Shown here: piece after piece, positions 35,312 through 44,652 of the stretch
Numbering within the stretch: the first letter of the stretch is position 1
Layout: each line of letters begins with the position of its first letter
NCBI GenBank assembly: GCA_947502815.1
Contig: CANNBH010000001.1
Span: 2,266,818-2,330,817, forward strand
Source: an uncultured Erythrobacter sp.
GTDB taxonomy: Bacteria > Pseudomonadota > Alphaproteobacteria > Sphingomonadales > Sphingomonadaceae
Direction: 5' to 3'
DNA length: 64,000 nucleotides
Position numbers and translations under genes: made by a program
Notes under the pieces: model-generated
What the model was told of the DNA's origin: nothing
Seen by the model: only the letters and a program-made list of their open reading frames with translations
Database searches by the model: none

Positions 35312-37606
35312 CTACCCAAACCGATTGTTCTTGGGAAAGCCCTGGGGCGGCATGCGTCCGGCCGCTCCGCGCGCGACCTTCCATTGCCAGATGTCGCTTT
35401 CGGTGCGGGTTCGGTCGCCCGCTCCGCCCATCGTCCAGCTTAGCCCCTCGGCCAGCACGAATGTGGTCGCATCGGACAATCCGCCATCGCGGTATCTCTG
35501 CAGCATTACGCCCTGACCGCGCGCCATGATCGGCATTTCTTCTAGGTTGAAGACGATCAGCTTGCGATTATCGCCCACCGCCGCGATGTGATCGTGGCCT
35601 TCGGGAACTTCGCGGATCACCTGCAACGCCGCCGTGCCTTTTAGATTCACGACCTGCTTGCCCTTTTTGGTTTCCGCCAGCAGCTCTTTCGTCTCTGCGA
35701 TAAAGCCTTTGCCGATGCTGGACGCGAGCAGCAGACGCCCGCCCTCTTTGTGCACCAGCATTTTGGCAATGGAAGCCTCACTTTCGAGGTCGATCATCGT
35801 CCGCACCGGCTCACCAAATCCGCGCGCGCCCGGCAATTTATCGCACCCCAGCGTGAAAAACCGCCCGTCTGATCCCGCAATCAGCAGCTTATCCGTGGTT
35901 TGCGCGTGCAGGATAAAGGCAAGCGCGTCGCCTTCTTTGTATTTGAATTCCTGCGCCAGATCGACGTGGCCTTTGGCGGCGCGGATCCAGCCCTTTTGGC
36001 TGAGGATTACGGTGATCGGTTCTTTTTCGATCATCGCATCCATCGAAAATTCAACGGCAGGCGCGGCCTCTTCGATCCGGGTGCGGCGCGCGCCAAGCTT
36101 GGTGTCTTCGGCGTAATCCTTGCGCAGGGTGCGCAGGTCTTTCTTCAACCGGGTCCGCTGGCGCGCCGGGCTGTCGAGCAGTTTTTGCAGGTCGTCCTGT
36201 TCGGCCAGCAAATCGTCTTTCTCTCCGCGAAGCTGCATCTCCTCCAGCTTGCGCAAAGACCGCAGCCGCATGTTCAGGATCGCTTCGGTCTGACGGTCGG
36301 TGAGTTTGAATTCCGCCATCATCACCGATTTGGGATCATCTTCGTAACGGATGATTTCGATCACCCGGTCGAGATTGAGGAAGGCGATAATATAGCCTTC
36401 GACCAGTTCAAGCCGCCGGGCGATCTGATCCAGCCGGTGCTGAGTGCGGCGCTGCAAGATTTCAATTTGCGCGCGCGTCCAGTTCTCAAGCAGCTCTTTC
36501 AGGCCCATGACCATTGGCGTGCGGGTGGCGTCGAGCACGTTCATGTTCAGGCCAAACCGCGTTTCCATTTCGGTCAGCTTGAAAATGCTCTCTTTAAGCA
36601 ATTCCGGGTCCACATTGCGGCTGCGCGGGACCAACACGATGCGGATGCTCTCATCGCTTTCGTCCCGCACATCCTCAAGGATCGGCAGCTTTTTATCGGC
36701 AATCGCCTGAGCGATCTGTTCGATCAATTTGCCCTTTTGCACCTGATACGGGATTTCGGCGATGACCAATTGCCACTGGCCGCCGCCCAAACGCTCAATC
36801 CCGGCGGCGACATCTTCGGCTTTGTCCGCTTCGGGCGCATGAAACACACCGCGCAAACGGAAAGAGCCGCGCCCCGTCCGATAGGCCTGCGATATCGCCT
36901 CAGCGCTGTCGATCACTTGGCCGCCGGTGGCGAAATCGGGGCCCTTCATCAACTCCATCAAACGTTCGTGTTCGACGCTTGGGTTGTCGATCAATTCCAG
37001 CGTCGCATCGATCACTTCGGCGACATTGTGCGACGGAATATTGGTCGCCATGCCCACCGCAATCCCGCTTGCCCCATTGGCCAGCAGGTTGGGGAACAGG
37101 CCGGGCATTAACTCCGGCTCTTCTTCCTCGCCATTATAGGTCGGGATGAAATCAACCGTGCCCGCGTCCAGCCCTTCCATCAGCTGCATCGCGGTTTTGG
37201 TCAGGCGCGCTTCGGTATAACGATACGCCGCCGCGTTATCGCCATCGATATTGCCAAAGTTCCCCTGCCCTTCGACCAAAGGATAACGCAGCGAGAAATC
37301 CTGAGCCAAGCGGACCATCGCATCATAAGCGGCGGTGTCGCCATGCGGGTGATATTTACCGATCACCTCACCCACGACGCGGGCGGATTTCTTAAATGTG
37401 TTGGACGGGTCCAGCTTTAATTGGCGCATGGTCCAAAGCAGGCGGCGATGGACCGGTTTTAGGCCATCACGCAAATCAGGCAGAGACCGCGCGGTGATCG
37501 TCGACAGCGCATAGACAAGATAGCGTTCAGACAAAGCGGCATCGAACGGCGCATCAACGATGGCGTCGAATTCATTAGAATCATCAGGTGTGATCGGATC
37601 GGACAT
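35312..37606 (-). CDS. parC: DNA topoisomerase IV subunit A
   Basis: This 764-residue type IIA topoisomerase cuts DNA to unlink chromosomes. The 5'-active-site Tyr lies at about residue 130 ([12 protein letters not shown]), after [31 protein letters not shown] is in the tower region. The C-terminal third holds the beta-pinwheel blades ([19 protein letters not shown]). Length fits ParC, without the classical GyrA-box QRRGGKG, so ParC over GyrA. parE is not in the window. The last residues end in FPKNNRFG. Confidence 0.93.
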   Translation of the reverse strand: MSDPITPDDSNEFDAIVDAPFDAALSERYLVYALSTITARSLPDLRDGLKPVHRRLLWTMRQLKLDPSNTFKKSARVVGEVIGKYHPHGDTAAYDAMVRLAQDFSLRYPLVEGQGNFGNIDGDNAAAYRYTEARLTKTAMQLMEGLDAGTVDFIPTYNGEEEEPELMPGLFPNLLANGASGIAVGMATNIPSHNVAEVIDATLELIDNPSVEHERLMELMKGPDFATGGQVIDSAEAISQAYRTGRGSFRLRGVFHAPEADKAEDVAAGIERLGGGQWQLVIAEIPYQVQKGKLIEQIAQAIADKKLPILEDVRDESDESIRIVLVPRSRNVDPELLKESIFKLTEMETRFGLNMNVLDATRTPMVMGLKELLENWTRAQIEILQRRTQHRLDQIARRLELVEGYIIAFLNLDRVIEIIRYEDDPKSVMMAEFKLTDRQTEAILNMRLRSLRKLEEMQLRGEKDDLLAEQDDLQKLLDSPARQRTRLKKDLRTLRKDYAEDTKLGARRTRIEEAAPAVEFSMDAMIEKEPITVILSQKGWIRAAKGHVDLAQEFKYKEGDALAFILHAQTTDKLLIAGSDGRFFTLGCDKLPGARGFGEPVRTMIDLESEASIAKMLVHKEGGRLLLASSIGKGFIAETKELLAETKKGKQVVNLKGTAALQVIREVPEGHDHIAAVGDNRKLIVFNLEEMPIMARGQGVMLQRYRDGGLSDATTFVLAEGLSWTMGGAGDRTRTESDIWQWKVARGAAGRMPPQGFPKNNRFG

Positions 37607-37801
37607 GGGCCGGGCTTAGCAAGGGCTGAGCGGCGCTGGGAGAGGCGTTTCCACAGGTATGGTGACAAGCGATGAATTGGGGCGTTCTGAGGGCGCAAAC
37701 CCCGTCAATTGATCGAACTGAACGGCGGCAAAGTGCGCCGCCAAACCGCCCCAAAACGCGTGTGACTTGAATTGTGGCCAGAATGTGGCACAAAGATGGC
37801 G

Positions 37802-37836
37802 GGAATAAGGCGAATCCCTAAACCCCGCCTTATTCC
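37802..37836. promoter_or_regulatory. Perfect 11-bp stem in the leader of the DUF4349 gene
   Basis: GGAATAAGGCG (37802-37812) and CGCCTTATTCC (37826-37836) form an exact inverted repeat with a 13-nt loop, ending 24 nt before the ATG and just upstream of the AGGAG site. It may be an operator or an RNA leader hairpin. The rest of the 254-bp gap to parC shows no other clear feature, and both promoters must lie in it. Confidence 0.45.
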
Positions 37837-37860
37837 GCCCCGAAAGTCAGGAGAGTATTG

Positions 37861-38763
37861 ATGAAACATCGCATGATTTTGAGCGCCGCCATTTTGGGTT
37901 CCGCCACAATTGCCCTTGCTGCGTGCAGCGAAGCCGGTGACCCCAGCGCAGAATACGCCGAGGCCAGTTACGATGCAGACGCATCCCTTAGCGTAAGCAG
38001 CGATGCTATGGCCGAAGCAGGCGGCGCGGATGGGTCAGCCGTCCCGGAACTGGCCGATATTGCCATTTCGATGCCGCAGCTTGCTTACACCTATGATTAC
38101 AGGTGGCGCATGGCCGCAGAGGAAATCGGCTCCCTCCAACGCCGCCACGCGTCCTTGTGCGAACAGCAAGGGGCCAGCGCGTGTCAAATCTTGGGCATGA
38201 CCAAAACCGGCGAAGAGGCCGACAACGTCCAAGGCGTGCTGGAAATGGCCATCGCCAGCCGCCAGGCGCGCGCCTTTGGCGCTTTGCTCGAAGATGAAGC
38301 CGAAAGTTCTGGTGCGGAGCAAATCTCAGCCGAGATCGCTTCTGAGGAATTGTCCAAACGCATGGTCGACACCGAAGCGCGTCTGCGCGCACGCACCCAA
38401 TTGCGCGACCGATTGATGGATGTACTCACCACGCGCAACGGCACGGTGGAGGAATTGGTCGAGGCCGAACGCAGCGTCGCGCGGGTCAACGAAGAGATCG
38501 ATCAAGCCCGCAGCTGGCTAAATGAAATGCAGGGCCGCGTTGCCTACAGCCGTGTGACCGTCCGATATGAAACCGGCATGCCCATCACCAATGACTTTAT
38601 GACACCGGTCCAAGGGGCTCTCGGATCGTTGGGATCGATCTTTGGCTATGTCATTGCATTGCTCATTCTGGTTGGCTCGGCGCTTTTGCCAATTGGCCTC
38701 GCCATTTGGGCGGTCCGCATAGCGCGCCGGCGTTTAATCCCCGCCGAAACGGCCGCCGATTAA
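37861..38763 (+). CDS. DUF4349 domain lipoprotein
   Basis: This 300-residue protein begins MKHRMILSAAILGSATIALAAC; Cys22 is the lipidation site. The body is the DUF4349 domain: an exported region with a long helical hairpin (about 130-225, EELSKRMVDTEARLRARTQLRDRL region), then a transmembrane helix near residues 260-285 and a basic cytoplasmic tail. The family's function is unknown. The ATG at 37861 follows AGGAGAG; an adjacent TTG is not needed. It converges on the ion channel gene. Confidence 0.85.
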   Translation: MKHRMILSAAILGSATIALAACSEAGDPSAEYAEASYDADASLSVSSDAMAEAGGADGSAVPELADIAISMPQLAYTYDYRWRMAAEEIGSLQRRHASLCEQQGASACQILGMTKTGEEADNVQGVLEMAIASRQARAFGALLEDEAESSGAEQISAEIASEELSKRMVDTEARLRARTQLRDRLMDVLTTRNGTVEELVEAERSVARVNEEIDQARSWLNEMQGRVAYSRVTVRYETGMPITNDFMTPVQGALGSLGSIFGYVIALLILVGSALLPIGLAIWAVRIARRRLIPAETAAD

Positions 38764-38786
38764 GTTCCCAGCGGAACCTGCAACGA

Positions 38787-39566
38787 TTAGGGGTCGCCGC
38801 GTTCCGACCGGAGCGCGGCGACATCCTCACGCAGCCCTTTGAGCTGCTTGATGATCATCTCACGTTCGCTATGCGCATCATCCTCTGTTGCCTCAGCCAT
38901 CGCATTGACGATCACACCGATAAACAGGTTGAGCACGATAAAGCTGGTCAGCAGGATGAAGGGGACAAAGAACGCCCACGCATAGGGAAACTCTTCCATC
39001 ACCGGACGCACAATCCCCATGGACCAGCTTTCGAGCGTCATGATCTGGAACAGCGAATAGAGCGACGCGCCAAGGTTGCCGAACCATTCTGGGAACGCTT
39101 CACCAAACAGCTTCGTCGCCATCACCGCGCTGATGTAAAACAGCAGCAGCAGCATCACGATCACGGTGCCGATGCTGGGAATGGCGCTGAACAGGCCGAC
39201 GATCACCTTGCGCATGCTGGGCACGACCGAAATCAGCCTCAGCGCGCGCAGGATACGCAGCGCCCGCAGGACAGAGAATTGCGCGCCCGCCGGGACCAAG
39301 GCCACGCTGACAATCGCAAGGTCAAAGATATTCCAACCGCTTTTGAAAAAGGCGAAGCGGTAGGCGAAGAGTTTGATCGCGAGTTCAATGACAAAAATCG
39401 ACAGCGCAATCGTATCGAGCCATGTGATCACCGGGCCAATAGCCGCCATCGCACCGGGGGACGTTTCCACCCCCAGCCCGATCGCATTGATTACAATCAC
39501 AGTAATAATGAACCGTTCGAACCCGCTAGATTCGACAAGCGCTTTCGCGCGGTTTTGCAAGGTCAT
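38787..39566 (-). CDS. Bacterial voltage-gated sodium channel (NaChBac-type)
   Basis: This 259-residue single-domain channel is read from ATG 39566 (MTLQNRAKALVESSGFERF). It has six helices: S1-S3, an S4 voltage sensor with Arg every third residue (LRALRILRALRLISVVPSMRKV), S5, a pore with the selectivity filter TLESWSM (about 176-182), and S6 with NLFIGVIVNAMAE. The filter is the Na+-selective TLESW signature. A C-terminal coiled coil (EREMIIKQLKGLREDVAALRSE in part) should hold four subunits together. It starts 19 nt after the ferredoxin gene on the same strand. Confidence 0.92.
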   Translation of the reverse strand: MTLQNRAKALVESSGFERFIITVIVINAIGLGVETSPGAMAAIGPVITWLDTIALSIFVIELAIKLFAYRFAFFKSGWNIFDLAIVSVALVPAGAQFSVLRALRILRALRLISVVPSMRKVIVGLFSAIPSIGTVIVMLLLLFYISAVMATKLFGEAFPEWFGNLGASLYSLFQIMTLESWSMGIVRPVMEEFPYAWAFFVPFILLTSFIVLNLFIGVIVNAMAEATEDDAHSEREMIIKQLKGLREDVAALRSERGDP

Positions 39567-39585
39567 ATTGGTCTTTTTCCGCCTG

Positions 39586-39921
39586 TTACATCCGTCTCGC
39601 ATCGCTGCTTTGTGCAGGGATGCTGACGGTTAATCCATCCAGCTCATCCGTTAGATCGATCTGACACGACAGGCGGCTGGTCCGCCGGGCATCAGCGGCG
39701 AAATCGAGCATATCTTCTTCTTCCTCGCTCGCTTCGGTCAGCCGGTCGAACCATTCCGCCGCAACGATCACATGGCACGTGGAGCAGGCCATTTGCCCCT
39801 CGCAGGTACCCTCAAGCGGCAGGCCCGCCGCCTGTCCCGCGCGCAGCAAATTGTCGCCCGGTTCCGCCGGTGCGGTTACGGGATTGCCGCGTTGGTCAAT
39901 GAAAGTAACAGTCAGCCCCAC
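39586..39921 (-). CDS. [2Fe-2S] ferredoxin, adrenodoxin type
   Basis: This 111-residue ferredoxin has the four cluster ligands Cys40, Cys46, Cys49 and Cys86 (CEGQMACSTC then LSCQ), the adrenodoxin-like spacing. ISC-type ferredoxins give electrons for Fe-S cluster assembly or monooxygenases. It overlaps the upstream cysteine desulfurase gene by 10 nt, so a role in Fe-S assembly is favoured. No iscU, hscA or hscB is adjacent. Confidence 0.93.
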   Translation of the reverse strand: MGLTVTFIDQRGNPVTAPAEPGDNLLRAGQAAGLPLEGTCEGQMACSTCHVIVAAEWFDRLTEASEEEEDMLDFAADARRTSRLSCQIDLTDELDGLTVSIPAQSSDARRM

Positions 39922-40994
39922 TGATCTTGCTCCTTAGCGGCGGTTTTGATGATCGCCGATGCCTGTTCGATGTCGTCCATGGACGTATACCGTCCCCAGC
40001 CCAGCCGAATAGAGGATTTTGCTTGTGCATCGGAAAGGCCGATGGCTTTCAGCACGTGGCTGGGTCTGCCCGATCCGCTGCCGCATGCGCTGCCGGCAGA
40101 AAACATGATTGTGCGGCAGTCGGACATAAGGCGCGCAACGTCGAGGCCGTCTTTGCGAATGTTGAGATTGCCGTGCCAGCGCGCATCGGCGCTGCCGTTT
40201 AATTCCCAGCCTTCGAACAAGGTGCGCATCCGGGCCCACAATTGCTGCGCGTGGTGGGCATCCTCATCCATGCGTTCAGACGCCAATTGCGCCGCCGCAC
40301 CAAATCCCGCGATCAAAGCGGGCGACAAGGTGCCAGACCGCAATCCCGCCTCTTGCCCACCGCCGGTTTGTTGCTGTTTCAGGTCCACACCATCGCGCAC
40401 CCACAGGGCCCCGATACCCTTGGGCCCGTGGAATTTGTGCGCGCTAACGGCGATCAGGTCCGCCTGAGCCACAGGCACTTTGCCATAGGCCTGCACCGCA
40501 TCGACCAGAAACAGCGCGCCGGATTGCCGGGCGCGGGCATGCCAATCGGCGCTGGGTTGAACCACGCCAATTTCATTGTTGACCTGCATAACCGCGATCA
40601 TGCGGGTGTCTTTGGGTAGGTCTTGCGCGGGGTCACAAATGCCGTCCGCACCCACATTCAAAACGTGATGATCACCGGCATCGCGGGCCGTATCGCCCAC
40701 CGCCGAATGCTCGAGCGCACAAAATGCCACCGCACCTTCGCCAGAGCTGCCGCGGATTGCCAGATTGAGCGCTTCGGTCGCGCCTCCGGTGAAGATCACT
40801 TGACCGCCCGGTGGAAACAGAGCCCCCACCCGTTCGCGCGCCAGTTCAATGGCGGCCGCCGCCTGACGCCCGAATTTGTGCGGGCTGTGCGGATTTCCAA
40901 AACCGGTCCCGTCCGGTCCATCCATCTGGCGCAGCATCGCTTCGCGCGCCTCGGGTGCAAGCGGCGTGGTCGCCTGATAATCGAGGTAGATCAT
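39912..40994 (-). CDS. Cysteine desulfurase (second of a tandem pair)
   Basis: This 360-residue PLP enzyme of the IscS/NifS group is read from ATG 40994 (MIYLDYQATTPLAPEA). It has the PLP-lysine motif VSAHKFHGPKG, QVNNEIGVVQP, RSGTLSPALIAGF, and the active Cys in SAGSACGSGSGRPS. It overlaps the upstream homologue by 4 nt (ATGA) and the ferredoxin by 10 nt. The pair are diverged paralogues, so they probably serve different acceptors. Confidence 0.92.
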   Translation of the reverse strand: MIYLDYQATTPLAPEAREAMLRQMDGPDGTGFGNPHSPHKFGRQAAAAIELARERVGALFPPGGQVIFTGGATEALNLAIRGSSGEGAVAFCALEHSAVGDTARDAGDHHVLNVGADGICDPAQDLPKDTRMIAVMQVNNEIGVVQPSADWHARARQSGALFLVDAVQAYGKVPVAQADLIAVSAHKFHGPKGIGALWVRDGVDLKQQQTGGGQEAGLRSGTLSPALIAGFGAAAQLASERMDEDAHHAQQLWARMRTLFEGWELNGSADARWHGNLNIRKDGLDVARLMSDCRTIMFSAGSACGSGSGRPSHVLKAIGLSDAQAKSSIRLGWGRYTSMDDIEQASAIIKTAAKEQDQWG

Positions 40995-41986
40995 ACTAGC
41001 GACCTCCAAGCCTCGGCGAATTGCTCCAATTCTTGCGCCGTAGTCGACCAGCCGGTGCTGACGCGGATCGTGCGCGCGGCAACATCGTCGGATACGCCGA
41101 ATGCGTCGAGCACGCGGCTCTTCTTGAGCGTGCCAGAGGAACACGCGCTGCCAGCCGAAACGGCGAAACCCATTGCGTCGAGCCGGATCAAAAGCGCCTG
41201 CGCGGATAGAGTGGGGTGCGTCAGGGCAAATATGTAATCAACCTGTTCGCCCATGGTGAGCGCGTAACCTGCAACCTGCTGCGCAAACTCGGCGCGCTGC
41301 TCTGCCGTTGTGTGCCATTCGCCCGCATCCAAAGCCGCCGCCATGCCCATCGCGCCAGGCAGGTTCTCTGTACCCTGCCGATAACCGCGTTCATGCCCGC
41401 CGATTGGGTCGAGCAAGTTGAAATCGCGCACCAGCAATGCGCCAACACCGATGGGCCCGCCAAATTTGTGCGCCGACACCACCAACATATCCGCTTTGGG
41501 CAGCGGCAATTTGCCAGCGCTTTGCGAACAGTCCGATAGGATCACCGCGCCCGTTGCCTCCACCGTTTGCGCCATCTGCGCGAGCGGGTTGATAACACCG
41601 GTTTCGGAATTGACGTGCTGAATGGCCAGAACGGTCCGATCATCCAAAACCGCGTCGTCTGAAAAACTCTCAGCATCCGGGGCCGCGCGAAACACCGCGT
41701 CGTGCTCCACCGCGCTGACGATGCGGCGATCCACTTTCGCCTGACGCATTGCAATCGCCAGCGCCTCGCTTGCGCCGCTGGTGAAGATCACCTCGCCGTC
41801 CCAGCCGAGCGCCCGTTTAATCCGGTCGCGCGCATCTTCAAGCGCTTGCTTGGCCTTGCGCCCTTCGGCGTGCGGGCTGGAGGGGTTTGCCCATAGCGCA
41901 AAGCCCTCTTCCATGGCTGCTCGCGCTTCCGGACGCAGCGGCGAAGTCGCTGCATGATCGAGGTAAATCCGTCCCACATTGGACAT
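40991..41986 (-). CDS. Cysteine desulfurase family protein (first of a tandem pair)
   Basis: This 331-residue protein is read from ATG 41986 (MSNVGRIYLDHAATSPLRPEA). It is shorter than IscS. It has the PLP-lysine motif VSAHKFGGPIG, QHVNSETGVINP, YRQGTENLPGA, and the active Cys in SAGSACSSGTLKKSR. An upstream hydrolase gene is divergent; the 115-bp gap has TATATAG (around 42032) and probably holds both promoters. No IscR box was recognised. Confidence 0.92.
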   Translation of the reverse strand: MSNVGRIYLDHAATSPLRPEARAAMEEGFALWANPSSPHAEGRKAKQALEDARDRIKRALGWDGEVIFTSGASEALAIAMRQAKVDRRIVSAVEHDAVFRAAPDAESFSDDAVLDDRTVLAIQHVNSETGVINPLAQMAQTVEATGAVILSDCSQSAGKLPLPKADMLVVSAHKFGGPIGVGALLVRDFNLLDPIGGHERGYRQGTENLPGAMGMAAALDAGEWHTTAEQRAEFAQQVAGYALTMGEQVDYIFALTHPTLSAQALLIRLDAMGFAVSAGSACSSGTLKKSRVLDAFGVSDDVAARTIRVSTGWSTTAQELEQFAEAWRSLV

Positions 41987-42101
41987 GGTTTGGGGCCTAT
42001 CCGACAAAAAATTGCGTAAATTGCATGGATACCTATATAGAGCGCGCTCTCTCAGGTGCCAGCAGGCATCTCGACAACCCAATTTTCGCAAGGTTTACCC
42101 G

Positions 42102-42758
42102 ATGCCATCAGTCATCTTCCCCGGTCCAGAAGGCCGCCTCGAAGGTCGTTTCTCCCCTCCCCCGCGCCCGCGCGCGCCGGTTGCGATGATCTTGCATCCG
42201 CATCCAGAGGGCGGCGGCACAATGAATGATCGCATCGTTCAACGGATGTATAAAACCTTTGCAGATCGCGGTTTTGCGGTTTTGCGGTTCAACTTTCGCG
42301 GCGTCGGACGCAGCCAAGGCAGCTTTGACAGCGGCATTGGCGAATTGTCGGATGCGGCCAGCGCGCTCGATTGGGTGCAATCCATCCACCCAGAGGCGCA
42401 AACGACATGGGTTGCAGGCTATTCCTTTGGCGCGCTGATCGGCATGCAATTGTTGATGCGCCGGCCTGAAGTGCGCGGCTTTATCTCCATCGCGCCGCCC
42501 GCCAACATGTATGATTTCAGCTTCCTCGCGCCTTGCCCGGCAAGCGGTATCTTTGTCCAAGGCGCGGCGGACACCGTGGTTCAGCCAAGCGCGGTGCAAA
42601 AGCTGGTCGACAAATTGCGCACGCAAAAACACATCACGATCCATCACGACGAAATCCCCCGCGCCAACCACTTCTTCGAAAACGAAACCGAAGAAATGAT
42701 GGCCTCGGTCGACAATTACCTCGATTTCCGCCTGTCGCCGGATTGTCCGATCAAGTGA
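42102..42758 (+). CDS. Small alpha/beta hydrolase
   Basis: This 218-residue hydrolase starts at MPSVIFPGPEGRLEGRF and has the HPHPEGGGTMND and RFNFRGVGRSQG segments, with the nucleophile elbow GYSFGA (Ser about residue 112) and a late His in RANHFFE. This matches the family often annotated as alpha/beta superfamily hydrolase (COG2945-like). Substrate unknown. It is divergent from the cysteine desulfurases; in other sphingomonads a related gene sits near suf genes, which is inference. Confidence 0.85.
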   Translation: MPSVIFPGPEGRLEGRFSPPPRPRAPVAMILHPHPEGGGTMNDRIVQRMYKTFADRGFAVLRFNFRGVGRSQGSFDSGIGELSDAASALDWVQSIHPEAQTTWVAGYSFGALIGMQLLMRRPEVRGFISIAPPANMYDFSFLAPCPASGIFVQGAADTVVQPSAVQKLVDKLRTQKHITIHHDEIPRANHFFENETEEMMASVDNYLDFRLSPDCPIK

Positions 42759-42777
42759 TCCTTTGGATCACGTGATC
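42749..42777 (+). terminator. Terminator-like hairpin overlapping a stop codon
   Basis: GATCA-A-GTGATCC / GGATCAC-G-TGATC (42749-42761 with 42765-42777) forms a long stem with one mismatch and a TTT loop. The hydrolase stop TGA (42756-42758) is inside the left arm. Only a weak T-run follows, so termination is uncertain. Confidence 0.5.
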
Positions 42778-43178
42778 TGAGTTTCTAGTGTTGCGCACCC
42801 CCATCCGGGGGCGCGTCCTCGGCGCTGTTCGCTGCACTTCGTTTCGCGGCGTCTGCGGGCGGGCCGTCGCCCGCTGTGACGCCCGCGGCGTCATGCTGAC
42901 GCGAGCCCAGCGGAACCACCCTCACCAAGATTGAACGCCAGCTGGCGGAGCACGGTCCGCACGGCGGACCGCAAGAACGACCGCCCGCCCGCAACGCCGA
43001 AAGGCGCGAGGAAATCGCAGGCCCGAACGGGCTGCGCAAAAACAAAACCCAACAATATTTCAGAAATTTCAATCGGTTGCACAACGATACGGGTCCCAAA
43101 GCGCAACTCGATAGTTCTTGCCTATCAAAAGTGATGTTGTAACATTGCCACACATCATCGGTGAGAGGAGATGTAACT
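42759..43178. other. 420-bp intergenic region with dispersed repeat
   Basis: The left half holds the repeat copy described at 42794-42875 and a GC-rich palindromic tail. The right half (about 42990-43160) is ordinary, with AT-richer sequence and a ribosome site GAGAGGAG just before the TonB-like gene. A minus-strand open frame across the gap reads as low-complexity Pro/Ser/Arg and is rejected. Confidence 0.55.
42794..42875 (+). repeat. Dispersed 3'-flank repeat, copy A
   Basis: A hairpin with arms CCCCC/GGGGG (42798-42802 with 42807-42811, extended by CGC/GCG) is followed at once by the core CGTCCTCGGCGCTGT (42814-42828) and a tail with CTTCG, CGCGG and CTGCGGGC. Copy B at 59932-60010 has the same order on the other strand. 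About four of five bases match over roughly 58 positions by eye. The element lies just beyond the hydrolase gene, in the same direction as it. Confidence 0.65.
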
Positions 43179-43865
43179 ATGAGCTATGTCAACACAGCCA
43201 ATCGGCCCAACCCTGCTGCCATATTTGGCGCGTTGGGTGTGCCGGGCGCCTTTGGACTTGTCCTTGTCCTGGGCCTGACAATCACAGTTGTCGTGCCCGA
43301 AAGCGTTCCCAACCCCAAAGCGATCGATATCACAGAGATCGAAGTCGACCCCATTATCGAACCCATCGTGGAACCTGACGTTGACCGAACCAACCCAGAG
43401 ATCACGCCGCAAGCGCAGGAGCTTCCTCCGTTAACGAACCCGATCACGGAATTCGACTTTGACAGATCCGCGACGCAGACCGTCAATAAACTGCCCGATT
43501 TGATCGATACAACTGTCATTGGCACGGAGCCGGTCGATTTTGGCGGACCAACCATCGTGGCCCCCAATCTGGCGCAAGACGCATTGCCGCGCGGCAATGC
43601 TGGCAATTGGATCACAGATGCCGATTACCGTTCCAGCTGGATCAATCGCGGATATTCGGGCGTCGCCAGCTTTTCGCTTTCGATCAACGAACGCGGCCGG
43701 GTCAGCGATTGTTCGATCATCCGTTCGACCGGCCATGATGCCTTGGATCAGGCAACCTGCCGCCTGCTGGAACGTCGGGCCCGGTTCAACCCAGCCAAAG
43801 ACAGCAATGGCAACGCGGTTGCCGGCACGTTCGACAGCTCAGTCAACTGGCGCATTCCCGAATAA
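43179..43865 (+). CDS. TonB family C-terminal domain protein
   Basis: This 228-residue protein is read from ATG 43179 with GAGAGGAG upstream. It has an N-terminal transmembrane helix (about residues 18-40), a periplasmic linker rich in Pro, Glu, Ile and Val (DPIIEPIVEPDV), and a C-terminal TonB domain (about 145-228). That domain contains SFSLSINERGRVSDCSIIRSTG and ALDQATCRLLERRARFNPA. It could pass proton-motive energy to outer-membrane receptors. No exbB, exbD or receptor is adjacent, and two Cys in the domain are unusual. Confidence 0.85.
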   Translation: MSYVNTANRPNPAAIFGALGVPGAFGLVLVLGLTITVVVPESVPNPKAIDITEIEVDPIIEPIVEPDVDRTNPEITPQAQELPPLTNPITEFDFDRSATQTVNKLPDLIDTTVIGTEPVDFGGPTIVAPNLAQDALPRGNAGNWITDADYRSSWINRGYSGVASFSLSINERGRVSDCSIIRSTGHDALDQATCRLLERRARFNPAKDSNGNAVAGTFDSSVNWRIPE

Positions 43866-43924
43866 TTACATCAAATCCATAAGGCGTCCCGTGAATTCAG
43901 ACGCCGACCCCGGCGGCCGGAGCG

Positions 43925-44146
43925 TTAGCGCGCTTCGGCCGCTTCGGCTTTTTCGGCCTGTTCAATCGGCGATGTCCCATTCGCCGTCGGAACGGTCCAG
44001 ATCAAGACATTGCCCAGCGCGATAACAGCCAGCAGCACCATCAACAAAGGTTGTTTCGCTTCGCCTGTTCGCCGCCACAAAAAGAACGCGCCGGCCACCA
44101 GCAAAATTGCCGCCAGCACCACGATCGAAAGCACAAGATCCATCAT
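43925..44146 (-). CDS. Small membrane protein, two TM helices
   Basis: This protein has about 73 residues and two hydrophobic helices (about 3-22 and 32-52). The second contains VLLAVIALGNVLIWTVP, followed by an acidic tail (EQAEKAEAAEAR). No family recognised. The start could be ATG 44146, 44143 or 44164. It converges on the TonB-like gene and is divergent from the DUF3597 gene. Confidence 0.55.
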   Translation of the reverse strand: MMDLVLSIVVLAAILLVAGAFFLWRRTGEAKQPLLMVLLAVIALGNVLIWTVPTANGTSPIEQAEKAEAAEAR

Positions 44147-44256
44147 CTTTTGATCCAAACCCATCTTGTCAAAACCTGTATCATGGCACTGGAACATTCC
44201 CGCGCATGCGTCTAGGCTTCAGAGCACACGACACAGACGGTCCACGGGAGAATATC

Positions 44257-44616
44257 ATGGGAATTTTTAGCTCAATCTCGAACGCAATTTTTGGTTCGGA
44301 CGAAGAGGAAACGGCGGCGCCAGAAGCAGCCGCACCAGCAGCAGCGCCTCAGCGTGCAGCCATCAGCGGCGTTGATGTGGAACAGCGCATCGGCAGCATT
44401 CCGGGCTCTGATAAACTCAACTGGAAGACGTCGATCGTTGACCTGATGAAGCTCGTCCAAATCGACCCAAGCTACGCCAACCGCAAGGAATTGGCGCAAG
44501 AGCTGGGCAACACCGATTATTCGGGCACAGCCGAAGACAACATCGCGCTGCATAAAGCCGTGATGAACAAAATCGCAGCTGCGGGCGGCATCGTTCCCGC
44601 CGATCTGAAGGACTGA
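44257..44616 (+). CDS. DUF3597 family protein
   Basis: This 119-residue protein starts MGIFSSISNAIFG, which is the usual DUF3597 start, with GGGAG upstream. An Ala/Pro-rich linker precedes the conserved C-terminal half (DVEQRIGSIPGSDKLNWKTSIVDLMKL in part, then RKELAQELG). Function unknown; the C-terminal domain is a small helical fold. It lies 36 nt before the next gene. Confidence 0.85.
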   Translation: MGIFSSISNAIFGSDEEETAAPEAAAPAAAPQRAAISGVDVEQRIGSIPGSDKLNWKTSIVDLMKLVQIDPSYANRKELAQELGNTDYSGTAEDNIALHKAVMNKIAAAGGIVPADLKD

Positions 44617-44652
44617 TTGACACCTCTCTCTCGCGGGTTAACACCTGCAAGT

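Noticed and set aside
35900..37111. A 400-codon plus-strand frame opposite parC
   Set aside because: ParC is complete with its catalytic Tyr; the antisense product shows no motif.
42785..43153. Minus-strand frame of about 120 codons in the gap
   Set aside because: Low complexity, no ribosome site, and it overlaps the dispersed repeat.
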